Assembly (NCBI GenBank): GCA_945863885.1
Contig: CAMAZY010000002.1
Coordinates: 99,367 to 163,366, forward strand
Source of the DNA: an uncultured Clostridia bacterium
GTDB lineage: Bacteria; Bacillota; Clostridia; Oscillospirales; Acutalibacteraceae
Reading direction: 5' to 3'
DNA length: 64,000 bases
Shown here: positions 7,763 to 15,800 of the stretch, piece by piece
Layout of the letters: each line of letters begins with the position of its first letter
Position numbering within the stretch: the first letter of the stretch is position 1
Program-made: the position numbers and the translations under genes
The notes under the pieces: generated by a model
The model's database searches: none
What the model saw: the letters and a program-made list of their open reading frames with translations, nothing else
What the model was told of the DNA's origin: nothing

Positions 7763-7791
7763 TTGACAAATTTTTTTGACACTACTATAAT
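7763..7791 (+). promoter_or_regulatory. Sigma-A promoter of serC
   Basis: Perfect consensus TTGACA, 17-nt spacer, TATAAT, about 45 bp before the serC ATG, which has a GGGAGG ribosome-binding site. Confidence 0.9.
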
Positions 7792-7836
7792 ATATAAGAC
7801 AAAAAATCAAAAGTTATTAACCGGGAGGTTATACCT

Positions 7837-8919
7837 ATGTCAAGAGTCTATAATTTTTCGGCAGGTCCGTCGATGCTGCCCGAATCTGTATTGAATAAAG
7901 CCGCCGCCGAGATGCTCGATTATCAGGGAAGCGGCCAGTCTGTTATGGAAATGTCTCACCGTTCGAAAATCTATAAAACGATTATCGACGGCGCAGAAGT
8001 TCTCATGCGTGAGCTGATGAACATTCCCGATAACTATAAGGTGCTGTTTCTTCAGGGCGGTGCTTCGACGCAGTTCGCCGCTATTCCGCTTAATTTCATG
8101 AATAAGAGCGGTAAGGCTGACTATATCGTAACCGGTCAGTGGGCGAAAAAGGCACTTGCCGAAGCGCAAAAGTACGGCGACGCCAAAGCTGTCGCTTCTT
8201 CGGCTGACAAGACCTTTACTTATATCCCCAAGACAAAGAGAGAGGATTTCAGACCCGACGCCGACTATGTGTATATCTGCATGAACAACACGATTTACGG
8301 CACCGTTTACCATGAATTGCCCGACACGGGAGATATTCCGCTGATTGCCGATATCTCCTCGTGCTTCTTATCCGAGCCGCTCGATGTTTCGAAGTTTGCT
8401 ATGGTTTACGGCGGTGCCCAGAAGAACGTTGCGCCCGCAGGGCTTACCATCTGTATTATCCGTGAGGATATGCTCGGTCACGCCCGTGACATCACACCGA
8501 CGATGCTCAACTATCAGATTCACGCTGATAACGGTTCGATGTACAATACGCCGCCGTGTTACACAATTTATATCTGCAAGCTTGTTCTCGAATGGATCAA
8601 GAATCTCGGCGGACTTGAGAAGATGAAGCTTCGCAACGAAGCGAAAGCGAAGATGCTCTACGATTTTCTTGATGCGAGCAAGATGTTCCGGGGTACGGTT
8701 GTCCCCGAGGACAGATCGCTTATGAACGTTCCGTTTGTCACCGACAGCGACGAGCTGAACGCAAAATTCATCAAGCAAGCCGAAGAAGCCGGCTTTGTCA
8801 ACCTTAAAGGTCACCGCACTGTCGGCGGAATGAGAGCGTCGATTTACAATGCGATGCCGGTTGAGGGCGTCGAAAAGCTTGTGGCTTTCATGAAAAAATT
8901 CGAAGAGGATAACCAATAA
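7837..8919 (+). CDS. serC: Phosphoserine aminotransferase
   Basis: 360 residues, the usual SerC length. It converts 3-phosphohydroxypyruvate and glutamate to phosphoserine in serine biosynthesis, and in some organisms also serves pyridoxine synthesis. The N-terminal YNFSAGPSMLPESVL is diagnostic, FLQGGASTQF contacts PLP phosphate, and the Schiff-base lysine is in YGGAQKNVAP (Lys196). No serA lies within the window. A perfect sigma-A promoter precedes it, and a hairpin whose stem recurs at 11.8 kb follows. Confidence 0.96.
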   Translation: MSRVYNFSAGPSMLPESVLNKAAAEMLDYQGSGQSVMEMSHRSKIYKTIIDGAEVLMRELMNIPDNYKVLFLQGGASTQFAAIPLNFMNKSGKADYIVTGQWAKKALAEAQKYGDAKAVASSADKTFTYIPKTKREDFRPDADYVYICMNNTIYGTVYHELPDTGDIPLIADISSCFLSEPLDVSKFAMVYGGAQKNVAPAGLTICIIREDMLGHARDITPTMLNYQIHADNGSMYNTPPCYTIYICKLVLEWIKNLGGLEKMKLRNEAKAKMLYDFLDASKMFRGTVVPEDRSLMNVPFVTDSDELNAKFIKQAEEAGFVNLKGHRTVGGMRASIYNAMPVEGVEKLVAFMKKFEEDNQ

Positions 8920-8923
8920 TGTT

Positions 8924-8961
8924 AAGCAGACGGGAGCAGTGTCTTTGCTTGCCGTCTGCTT
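8924..8961 (+). terminator. Stem-loop after serC, arms shared with 11.8 kb
   Basis: AAGCAGACGG ... CCGTCTGCTT forms a perfect 10-bp stem extended by an inner AGCA/TGCT pairing, 4 nt after the serC stop. Only a weak T-tract follows, so it may be a terminator or RNA-stabilising hairpin. The same two arms flank a different loop at 11794-11834. Confidence 0.6.
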
Positions 8962-8993
8962 GGTTTATTATACATACAGAAAGGATAATTATT

Positions 8994-9911
8994 ATGAAAA
9001 AAGTACTCAGTATCGTTCTTTCAATCCTTCTTGTTTTTTCTCTGACAGGCGTTGCTTTTGCCGCCGAAAATGAACCGGTTTTGCCGTTTGAAAACAGCAG
9101 CTTCTTTGAAGTCGGCGACTATACGCTTCATTACAGAACTTATCCGGCCGAAACCGCCGAAAAGGGACAAATCCTGCTTCTTCACGGCTTTGGACTTTCT
9201 TCTGCAAGCTTTGAGGGGCTTGCCGCCGAATATGCCGAAAACGGCTATAAGGTTGTGACGCTTGATTTACCGAACTTCGGCTATTCTTCAAGAGAAACGA
9301 AGAAAACCGAGCTTCTTGACCGGGAAGAGCTTGTTTACGCACTCATGGAAAGCCTTGGCGGAAAGTGGATTTTAGGCGGTCACTCGATGGGCGGCGGCAT
9401 TGCTATCAATGTGGCAACCGAGCACCCTGATTTGGTCAGTGCGCTTTTCCTTTTTGCACCGCAGTCAACCTCTGCAATCGGTCAGCCGCTGAATATGATT
9501 GTATCTTCTTCGATTGTAACAACAATGTTCGAAAGTCTGATTTCTGTCGGTACAAGAATTCCGTGCGTGATGAGAATGCTTGTGGCTATGAGCTTTTCCG
9601 ACGCTGACTATGCCAGGCAGTACGATGTTTCAAAAATTGCCGCACCGCTTCAGATAAAAGGTACGGGTGCCGGAATTGCAATCATGGCGTCTCATGCGAA
9701 AGCAACCGATCTTGAAAGCTTTTCGGCTCTTACCGTTCCCGTTGTGATTGTTACGGCTCAAAACGATAAAGTTGCTTCGGCGGACAACCTGAACGCAATC
9801 CTTGCTGCCGATCCCGAGGGCACGAAAACCGTAGCTTTTTCCGAGGGTGGACACATGATGATGGAATATGCGCCCGAAGCGGCATGTGAAGCGACACTTG
9901 CCGCAATTTAA
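8994..9911 (+). CDS. Secreted alpha/beta-hydrolase
   Basis: 305 residues starting at the ATG that follows AAAGGA; the frame is open further upstream but only through the serC hairpin. A signal peptide (MKKVLSIVLSILLVF...GVAFAAEN, likely cleaved after AFA) targets it outside the cell. The alpha/beta-hydrolase fold shows the oxyanion HGFG (about 55), the nucleophile elbow GGHSMGGG (Ser about 127), and a C-terminal EGGHMMM carrying the catalytic His. An acid is likely in VTAQNDKV. Its substrate (ester, lactone, peptide) is not predictable. It is flanked by hairpins and the pyrG promoter, so it is probably monocistronic. Confidence 0.85.
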   Translation: MKKVLSIVLSILLVFSLTGVAFAAENEPVLPFENSSFFEVGDYTLHYRTYPAETAEKGQILLLHGFGLSSASFEGLAAEYAENGYKVVTLDLPNFGYSSRETKKTELLDREELVYALMESLGGKWILGGHSMGGGIAINVATEHPDLVSALFLFAPQSTSAIGQPLNMIVSSSIVTTMFESLISVGTRIPCVMRMLVAMSFSDADYARQYDVSKIAAPLQIKGTGAGIAIMASHAKATDLESFSALTVPVVIVTAQNDKVASADNLNAILAADPEGTKTVAFSEGGHMMMEYAPEAACEATLAAI

Positions 9912-9945
9912 GTAGAACAAATACCGACTTTTTTCCGTTAAATTA

Positions 9946-9974
9946 TTGCAATTTATTTTGCATAGTAGTATAAT
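9946..9974 (+). promoter_or_regulatory. Probable promoter of pyrG
   Basis: TTGCAA, 17-nt spacer, TATAAT, followed 53 bp later by the pyrG start with its AGAGGG ribosome-binding site. Confidence 0.75.
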
Positions 9975-10027
9975 TCGTCCATATTTTTTATTTTTTAAGA
10001 AAGCATTTAAGAAAGAGGGAATTTTCA

Positions 10028-11632
10028 ATGGAAACGAGGTATATTATCGTCACCGGCGGCGTTGTTTCCGGCCTCGGTAAGGGCATTACCGCCGCTTCAC
10101 TCGGCAGACTTCTGAAAGACAGAGGACTTAAGGTTTCGGTCATGAAGCTTGACCCGTATCTGAATGTTGATCCGGGCACGATGAACCCGATTCAGCACGG
10201 CGAGGTGTTCGTCACCGATGACGGGGCGGAAACCGACCTTGACCTCGGTCATTACGAGCGTTTTATCGATGAAAGCCTGACGCAGAACAGTAACATGACC
10301 TCGGGTAAAGTGTATATGACCGTCATTCAGAACGAACGCAAAGGCGTTTACGGCGGTCAGACAGTTCAGATTATTCCGCACATCACCGACGAAATCAAGC
10401 GCAGAATCGCCCTGAACAATAATCAGGCGGACGTTGTGCTTGTCGAAATCGGCGGTACGGTCGGCGATATTGAAAGTCAGCCTTTCCTTGAAGCTGTCCG
10501 TCAGTTTGCGCAGGAATACGGCACGGATAAATGCATGCACATTCATGTCACGCTCGTTCCGTATCTTGCCGCTTCGCAGGAGCTGAAAACCAAACCGACT
10601 CAGCACAGCGTCAAGGAGCTTTTAAGTATCGGAATTCAACCGGATGTGCTTGTTCTTCGTACCGAACACCCGATTGATGACGGTGCCAAGCAGAAGATTG
10701 CCCTTTTCTGCAACGTGCCGAAAGAAAACGTTATCGAAAATAACAATATGCCGACGCTTTACGAAATTCCGCTTGCCCTTGAAAAAGAGGGTCTTGCCGA
10801 CGTTGTTATCAAGCGTCTGGGTATCGAATGCGCTGAACCCGATCACTCCGATTGGGAAAGCATGGTGTACCGCAACAAGCATCTGAAAAAGACTGTCGAT
10901 ATCGCCATTGTCGGAAAGTACGTTGCTTTGCATGACTCGTACCTGAGCGTTGCCGAAGCGTTAAAGCACGCCGGCATCAAGCATAACAGCGAGGTCAATA
11001 TTCATTGGATTGACAGCGAGACCGTCACAGAGGAGAACAGCGCCGAAATCTTTAAAGATGTGGACGGAATCCTTGTTCCGGGCGGCTTCGGCTCAAGAGG
11101 AATCGAGGGCAAAATAGCCGCCGCAAAATACGCAAGAGAAAACAAAGTGCCGTACCTCGGAATCTGCCTCGGTATGCAGATTGCGATTATCGAGTTTGCC
11201 CGTCACGTATTGGGTTTTGCGGATGCCAACAGCAGTGAAATTGACCCCGAAACGACGCACCCGGTTATTGACCTGATGAATGAACAAAAAGGTGTCACCG
11301 ACCTTGGCGGAACGATGCGGCTCGGTCAGTACCCCTGTGCACTCAAGGACGGCACAAAGGTGTACGAGTGCTACGGTCAGCAGCTCATTCATGAGCGTCA
11401 CCGTCACCGCTACGAGGTCAACAACGACTACCGTGACCGGCTTGAAAGCGCCGGTATGGTGCTTTGCGGCGTGTCGCCGGATAAGTACATCGTCGAAATG
11501 TGCGAGCTGAAGGATCACCCGTGGTTCGTCGCAACACAGGCTCACCCCGAATTCAAATCAAGACCGAACCGTGCGCATCCGCTTTTTGCGGGCTTTGTCG
11601 GTGCGGCACTGAAAATTAAGGAGGAGAAATAA
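10028..11632 (+). CDS. pyrG: CTP synthase
   Basis: 534 residues, standard for PyrG. It aminates UTP to CTP with glutamine as nitrogen donor. The N-terminal amidoligase domain carries the P-loop-like [17 protein letters not shown] and [16 protein letters not shown]. The C-terminal class I glutamine amidotransferase has VPGGFGSRG, the nucleophile in GICLGMQ, and the His-Glu pair in AHPEFKSRP. It ends in KEEK, close to the family C-terminus. In many Firmicutes pyrG is controlled by CTP-sensitive reiterative initiation at a GGG start; no clear GGG initiation site is seen here. Confidence 0.97.
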   Translation: METRYIIVTGGVVSGLGKGITAASLGRLLKDRGLKVSVMKLDPYLNVDPGTMNPIQHGEVFVTDDGAETDLDLGHYERFIDESLTQNSNMTSGKVYMTVIQNERKGVYGGQTVQIIPHITDEIKRRIALNNNQADVVLVEIGGTVGDIESQPFLEAVRQFAQEYGTDKCMHIHVTLVPYLAASQELKTKPTQHSVKELLSIGIQPDVLVLRTEHPIDDGAKQKIALFCNVPKENVIENNNMPTLYEIPLALEKEGLADVVIKRLGIECAEPDHSDWESMVYRNKHLKKTVDIAIVGKYVALHDSYLSVAEALKHAGIKHNSEVNIHWIDSETVTEENSAEIFKDVDGILVPGGFGSRGIEGKIAAAKYARENKVPYLGICLGMQIAIIEFARHVLGFADANSSEIDPETTHPVIDLMNEQKGVTDLGGTMRLGQYPCALKDGTKVYECYGQQLIHERHRHRYEVNNDYRDRLESAGMVLCGVSPDKYIVEMCELKDHPWFVATQAHPEFKSRPNRAHPLFAGFVGAALKIKEEK

Positions 11633-11654
11633 ACAATAATTACAGTTCAATCCA

Positions 11655-11792
11655 CGTCTCGGGCATGCGGGTAAAAATTTAGCTGACTCTACCCCGGGAG
11701 TGGTGTCGCCATGCGACAAAAATAACATACGCTGTCTGAATGAAACAACGTATGATGATATAGATAATAGTCAGTTCGAAACCTTCCTGACT
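11655..11792 (+). ncRNA. Candidate preQ1 riboswitch (preQ1-III-like) in the queT leader
   Basis: The 229-nt gap between pyrG and queT is densely structured. CTCGGG (11658) can pair with CCCGGGAG (11693). GGGTA (11669) pairs with TACCC (11690) around an A-rich/TTTAGC loop. GTCGC-CAT-GCGAC is at 11705, CATACG/CGTATG at 11726/11749, and AGTCAG/CTGACT at 11769/11787. PreQ1-III riboswitches are known from Ruminococcaceae leaders of queT, which is exactly this context, and they have extended pseudoknotted structures. I assign the class from context and structure, not from a remembered consensus match. A covariance search is needed. Confidence 0.55.
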
Positions 11793-11793
11793 T

Positions 11794-11834
11794 AAGCAGA
11801 CGGAAATCAAAACAGTTTTACCAACCGTCTGCTT
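11794..11834 (+). promoter_or_regulatory. Stem-loop before queT, possible expression platform
   Basis: A perfect 10-bp stem AAGCAGACGG / CCGTCTGCTT with a 21-nt AT-rich loop sits between the candidate aptamer and the AAAGGAG ribosome-binding site of queT. The arms are identical to the hairpin after serC. There is no strong T-run, so a translational or RNA-stability role is more likely than termination. Confidence 0.5.
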
Positions 11835-11861
11835 TAAATCAAAACTAAAGGAGCATGAAAA

Positions 11862-12401
11862 ATGAATAGTAAGGCAAACAAAAAAGTCCTGTTTATCGCA
11901 CAGGCGGCCATCATCGCCGCACTCTATGCGGCTTTAACCTATGCGCAAAACCTGCTTTTGCCCGGAACAACGTCGATGGCGGTTCAGTTCCGGCTAAGCG
12001 AAGCGCTGACACTTTTAAGCGTATTTACCCCGGCGGCTATCCCCGGACTGACGATCGGGTGCGTCGTGGCAAATCTGATGAATGTCAGTGTTCTGCCGCT
12101 TGATATGATTCTCGGGTCGCTCGCGTCGCTTCTTGCGGCAATGGCGATGTATCTTCTGCGGAATGTCTGCGTGAAAAATCTGCCGATCCTGTCGGCATTG
12201 ATGCCGGCGGTTTTCAACGGGCTTATCATCGGACTTGAAATTGAAATCTTCTTTATCGAAGGACCGTTTCATTTTGCAAGCTTCCTGACGCAGGCCGGCT
12301 GTGTGTTCCTCGGTGAATTTGCAGTGTGTATGACGGTTGGACTTTTGCTTGTAGCCGTTATCCAAAAAAGAGGTCTTGATAAAAAGCTGATGCTTTCCTG
12401 A
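11862..12401 (+). CDS. queT: QueT-family ECF transporter substrate-binding component
   Basis: 179 residues with five or six membrane segments. The opening AAIIAALYAALTYAQN, VQFRLSEALTLLSVF (about 48-62) and IPGLTIGCVVANLM are typical of the QueT (COG4708) S-component. It supplies queuosine precursors (preQ0/preQ1) when joined to a shared energy-coupling-factor module encoded elsewhere. The long structured leader fits feedback control by preQ1. A terminator follows at once, so the gene is monocistronic. Confidence 0.88.
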   Translation: MNSKANKKVLFIAQAAIIAALYAALTYAQNLLLPGTTSMAVQFRLSEALTLLSVFTPAAIPGLTIGCVVANLMNVSVLPLDMILGSLASLLAAMAMYLLRNVCVKNLPILSALMPAVFNGLIIGLEIEIFFIEGPFHFASFLTQAGCVFLGEFAVCMTVGLLLVAVIQKRGLDKKLMLS

Positions 12402-12418
12402 CCTTACATAAAATAATG

Positions 12419-12450
12419 AAAGCGAAGCGCAAAACTGTGCCTCGCTTTTT
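12419..12450. terminator. Bidirectional terminator between queT and the Eis-like gene
   Basis: AAAGCGA ... TCGCTTTTT stem with an inner GCGCA/TGTGC pairing; a T-run on the plus strand and an A/T-rich opposite side serve the convergent genes. Confidence 0.8.
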
Positions 12451-12452
12451 GT

Positions 12453-13583
12453 TTATACCTCATCGATGGTGGATATACTGACCGGACAGATCGGCGACCA
12501 TGCATTCACAACGGGATTGTTAAACTCCTCAATGCCAAAGCCTGTTGTCAAAAACCGTGTTGCTGTAACGGCATCGGTTTTAATGTCTGCATTCTCGTTG
12601 TCAAACTCGCTGATGTCGGGGACGCCGCCGGCGCACCTGATTCGAATCCCTCTACCGTCGATTTTCAAGGAAACTTCGCCGTCGACAAGCTCCGTTCTTT
12701 TCGCTTTGTATTTCAGCATTTTTTCAATAAACGACTTAAAATCATAAATTTTGTACGAGGCATCCTCGGAAATTCTGTGCTCGTCGCTGATTCCGGAAAG
12801 CTCTCTGATAAGCTCCTTTTGAAAATCTGTGACCTTTACATGAAGTGTCCAACGATGCTTTGATTTGGCGAACGCATAAAGCACTTCGGCGACGTCGACG
12901 GGGTTACTGAGATAAATATCCTTGATTTCATCTCTTTCGCTTATAAGAAAGCCTAAGAGTCGGTGCTCGTCGAAAACGGCGTATGAATCGAGATTCCAGG
13001 TTGAGATGATATCCGAAAATTCAGTTTCTTTCCGCTCCCAACGGTTAATCTCTGAGTTGTACAGTTTTGCGCACTTCTGTAATAAATCTGCGGACGAAAA
13101 CGGATCCTGAAATTTAAGCTTCTTTTTCGACCTGAAGTGATTGATAAAGTAGTTCGAAAGCGTAAAGGTGTGGTGAATTCCGCCTCTTTCGAAGCCGAAA
13201 CGGCTGTACCGTTGGCGGTAGCCCGAAAGAACGGCAACCTCAGCACCTTTTTCGGCGGCGATTTTGTCCGCTTCCTCCAAAAGCGTTCTCATAAGCCCCC
13301 GGCCTCTGTATTTTTTGTCTACGGCAACTGAACCGATACCCAATGCTTTCATTTCGCTGTCGCCCAAAAGAAGCTTTGTGTCATAAAAGGCGAGGGCGGC
13401 GATGATTTTGCCGTTATCTTTGATAACAATGTGGCTTTCGGTACATTTTTCTTTGTCTCTGTATAGTTTCGGCATAATTTTGGTAAAGCTTGTTTTAAAT
13501 ACTTTGTTTTCAAAACGTAAAAGCTCATTGTAATCATCATAAGCCGCAAGGGTAATCGGATAATTCGTGTCAGCCTGATTCAA
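12453..13583 (-). CDS. Eis-like GNAT acetyltransferase with C-terminal sterol-carrier-like domain
   Basis: 376 residues. A first GNAT domain carries the acetyl-CoA motif VAVDKKYRGRGLMRTLL (about residues 88-104) and GYRQRYSRFGFERGG, typical of the Eis/enhanced-intracellular-survival family. A second degenerate GNAT-like region and a C-terminal SCP2-like domain (VDGEVSLKIDGRGIRIRC) follow. Eis enzymes acetylate aminoglycosides or protein/peptide amines; most gut homologues are uncharacterised. Translation probably starts at TTG 13583, which has AAGGAG 9 nt upstream and no ATG nearby. Confidence 0.85.
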   Translation of the reverse strand: MNQADTNYPITLAAYDDYNELLRFENKVFKTSFTKIMPKLYRDKEKCTESHIVIKDNGKIIAALAFYDTKLLLGDSEMKALGIGSVAVDKKYRGRGLMRTLLEEADKIAAEKGAEVAVLSGYRQRYSRFGFERGGIHHTFTLSNYFINHFRSKKKLKFQDPFSSADLLQKCAKLYNSEINRWERKETEFSDIISTWNLDSYAVFDEHRLLGFLISERDEIKDIYLSNPVDVAEVLYAFAKSKHRWTLHVKVTDFQKELIRELSGISDEHRISEDASYKIYDFKSFIEKMLKYKAKRTELVDGEVSLKIDGRGIRIRCAGGVPDISEFDNENADIKTDAVTATRFLTTGFGIEEFNNPVVNAWSPICPVSISTIDEV

Positions 13584-13735
13584 TATAGTATTCTCCTTTC
13601 CGTTATATGTATATTATATATCATATCATTTTCAGCGGAATTTATCAACCGTAATTTTTCTTCAGCTACAATATACAAGAATAGAGAAAACACGACTCTT
13701 CTTGTTATTGACTTTAGAAAAGTTAGAAATAAGGC

Positions 13736-13764
13736 TTGACATCAATCGGCAATTATTATATAAT
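13736..13764 (+). promoter_or_regulatory. Sigma-A promoter of tRNA-Leu(CAA)
   Basis: Perfect TTGACA, 17-nt spacer, TATAAT, ending 11 bp before the tRNA. Confidence 0.9.
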
Positions 13765-13775
13765 CTATCGGTAAC

Positions 13776-13862
13776 GCCGGTGTGATGGAATTGGCAGACG
13801 TGACGGACTCAAAATCCGTTGGTAGCGATACCGTGTGGGTTCGAGTCCCACCACCGGCACCA
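13776..13862 (+). tRNA. tRNA-Leu (anticodon CAA)
   Basis: 87 nt including an encoded CCA. Acceptor GCCGGTG pairs with CACCGGC. The D-loop is GGAATTGGCAGAC-like. The anticodon stem ACGGA/TCCGT holds loop CTCAAAA (anticodon CAA). A long variable arm typical of leucine tRNAs and a TTCGAGTCC T-arm follow. Confidence 0.97.
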
Positions 13863-13901
13863 AAGAAAAATCCGTTCTCTTTGAGGGCGGATTTTTCTTT
13901 G
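13861..13901. terminator. Terminator of tRNA-Leu(CAA)
   Basis: A perfect 14-bp inverted repeat CAAAGAAAAATCCG / CGGATTTTTCTTTG with a 13-nt loop begins within the CCA end of the tRNA. Confidence 0.85.
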
Positions 13902-14000
13902 TACTATTCATTCTTCATTTTTCAATATTCACTATTCATCAAGAAGAACGGATTTTTGTAATGAATAATGAATGATGAATATTGAATAGTGAATAATGGC
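13902..14000. repeat. ATTCA-rich imperfect inverted repeat
   Basis: Two ~38-bp arms made of degenerate ATTCACT/ATTCATT units face each other as ACTATTCATTCTTCATTTTT and its approximate complement, around an AAGAAGAACGGATTTTTG spacer. It could form a long AT hairpin. It has no coding potential and looks like a miniature or decayed palindromic element. Confidence 0.6.
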
Positions 14001-14085
14001 GTTTTTACTCTGTAAACAGCGAGTATTTGCACCGCTGAATGAGCAGAACATTCTGAACAAATAGTGAAATATTTTCACTATTTTA

Positions 14086-14114
14086 TTGATTTTTGTAACC
14101 TTGTGTGCTAAAAT
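14086..14114 (+). promoter_or_regulatory. Promoter of the 66-aa gene
   Basis: TTGATT, 17-nt spacer, TAAAAT, 42 bp before the ATG. Confidence 0.65.
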
Positions 14115-14156
14115 AAAATTATACCACTAAGCTTTAAAAGCAAAGGAAGAATTAAA

Positions 14157-14357
14157 ATGACAGTACATAAGCAGCTCCAACTCATGCATCCGTTGTATAT
14201 TGCAAAGTTGGACAATGGTGTTACGATTCAGGTTTACGGTGATTATGCTCTTGGTGACGACGGAAAAACGTATTATCATGTCGGCAGTGAAGATTCTGAC
14301 GGCATTATGCAGACTGTTGGCTGGTCGAGTGAGATTAAAAGCGCACTTGCGACTTAA
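14157..14357 (+). CDS. Hypothetical protein, 66 aa
   Basis: I do not recognise this small protein. It has a proper AAGGAAG ribosome-binding site, a credible promoter and a strong terminator, so it is a self-contained gene. It is soluble and acidic, with a short beta-like central part (IAKLDNGVTIQVYGDYALGD) and no Cys, signal or membrane segment. The neighbours (tRNA-Leu and a repeat on the left, GH5 convergent on the right) give no hint of role. Confidence 0.7.
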   Translation: MTVHKQLQLMHPLYIAKLDNGVTIQVYGDYALGDDGKTYYHVGSEDSDGIMQTVGWSSEIKSALAT

Positions 14358-14435
14358 ACGGTTTCATGTGAAGTGAGAATTTTATACATTTTGGAATTCC
14401 TGTCAATCGCTGAACCACCCATCCCATAAAATTAA

Positions 14436-14488
14436 GAATCTCCTATATGAACGAACTTTCCGGTTTTATCTGTTCATATAGGAGATTC
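14436..14488. terminator. Bidirectional terminator, 17-bp perfect stem
   Basis: GAATCTCCTATATGAAC and its exact complement GTTCATATAGGAGATTC flank a 19-nt loop; T-rich tracts follow on both strands. It serves the 66-aa gene and the convergent GH5 gene. Confidence 0.88.
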
Positions 14489-14510
14489 TCTTTATTGGCT
14501 TAAATCCAAC

Positions 14511-15779
14511 TTATAAATAATCTTTTACGTTCTTGTCATAATGACCGGTGTCCTGGTAGCCGTTTTCGGTTCTCATACATTCGCCCCATTTGCGTGCGAT
14601 TTCTTCGAAGCTGTCCGTCTGAAGTCTGGCTCTTTCGAAGCCGTCTTTGCTGCCTCTGAGTGCCCAATCGGATTCCCACATACCGTGTCCTGCTGCTTTA
14701 TATGTCCAAAGCATCCAGCTGACGCCGAGGGTGTTCATCGTCTTGAAGCAATTATTCCATGTTGTTGTGCCGAGCGGATAAAACTCACCCATGATAAGGG
14801 GAACGTTAAACTGATAGAGCCGTGACATCAGAACAAAGAAATTGAAAATTGCGTTGTTATTGTTGTAGAAATGAAGCTGATAAACAACATTTGTCCAGCC
14901 CTTGAAGAACGAGTGGGGAAGCGCGGCGGCAGTCCAGATGCATTCCATGGTGATGATGTGATCCGGGTCGGCGGCTCTGACGGTGTCGTAAAGACGGGTG
15001 TAGATCCATTCATTGTTGACTCTTCTTTTTACCTCGGTGCAGTTTACGTCGCACATCGGTTCGTTGAGAAGATCGTACATGGCAACGGTCGGTTCGCCTT
15101 TAAAGCGTTCGGCGATAGCGGTCCAAAGCTCATCGGTAAGCTCTCTGTACCGTTCGCCTTGCTCGGTCTTGTCGAAAAGTCCGCATCCGCCTTTTTTGCC
15201 GTTGTGAAGGGCATCACTTTGGTAACCGACGGCGCCGTGCATATCAAGAATAACGTAAAGTTCTCTTTTCTTGCACTCGCTGACAACCCAGTCAAGGCGG
15301 GAGAAGTCCCAGTTGCCGTTTTCGTCAAGAATCTTTCTGCCGTTGTCGTCATAGTAGAAGTTGCGGAACCAGAACGGAACACGGACACAGTTAAAGCCCA
15401 TTGACTTGATTTCGTCAAGGTCATATTCGGTAATCCAGTTGTCCTGATAGATGTTCATCAGCTCATAGGCTTTTTCTTCGCCGAAGCGTTCAGTAAGCGT
15501 GTCGAAAATGTTCAGGTTGTCTGTCGCTTCCTCATAAGGGCTAAGCCAGTCCTCAATAATCAGCCACGAACCGAGGTTGACACCTTTTAAGGTGACCTGT
15601 TTGCCCTCGGCATTGACGATTTTTGTCCCCTTGGTTGTCAGAAAATCTTTTTCCGTAAAACCGGTAACAGGCTCAGTTGTTGTATCCTCTTCGCCGACAG
15701 CGAAGCTTACCGAGCAAACGGAAAAGAGCATCAGGGCCGCAAGAAGCAGAGAGAGTGTTTTTTTGATTGTCTTTTTCAT
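14511..15779 (-). CDS. Secreted glycoside hydrolase family 5 protein
   Basis: 422 residues. The signal peptide (MKKTIKKTLSLLLAALMLFS..., cleaved near VSFA) is followed by one GH5 (beta/alpha)8 barrel starting around residue 52 with TLKGVNLGSWL. The acid/base is Glu240 in LLNEPMCD and the nucleophile is Glu332 in IMGEFYP. FNCVRVPFWFRN and LDMHGAVGYQ are barrel strands typical of exo-beta-1,3-glucanase/cellulase-like subfamilies. It would act on extracellular beta-glucans or cello-oligosaccharides; the exact specificity is not predictable. It lies 21 bp after the GH3 gene on the same strand, implying joint transcription. Confidence 0.92.
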   Translation of the reverse strand: MKKTIKKTLSLLLAALMLFSVCSVSFAVGEEDTTTEPVTGFTEKDFLTTKGTKIVNAEGKQVTLKGVNLGSWLIIEDWLSPYEEATDNLNIFDTLTERFGEEKAYELMNIYQDNWITEYDLDEIKSMGFNCVRVPFWFRNFYYDDNGRKILDENGNWDFSRLDWVVSECKKRELYVILDMHGAVGYQSDALHNGKKGGCGLFDKTEQGERYRELTDELWTAIAERFKGEPTVAMYDLLNEPMCDVNCTEVKRRVNNEWIYTRLYDTVRAADPDHIITMECIWTAAALPHSFFKGWTNVVYQLHFYNNNNAIFNFFVLMSRLYQFNVPLIMGEFYPLGTTTWNNCFKTMNTLGVSWMLWTYKAAGHGMWESDWALRGSKDGFERARLQTDSFEEIARKWGECMRTENGYQDTGHYDKNVKDYL

Positions 15780-15800
15780 AATATTTTCTCCTTTTCCATA

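Noticed and set aside
8919..8993. Upstream extension of the secreted hydrolase
   Set aside because: It would place the serC hairpin inside the coding region and bury the signal peptide.
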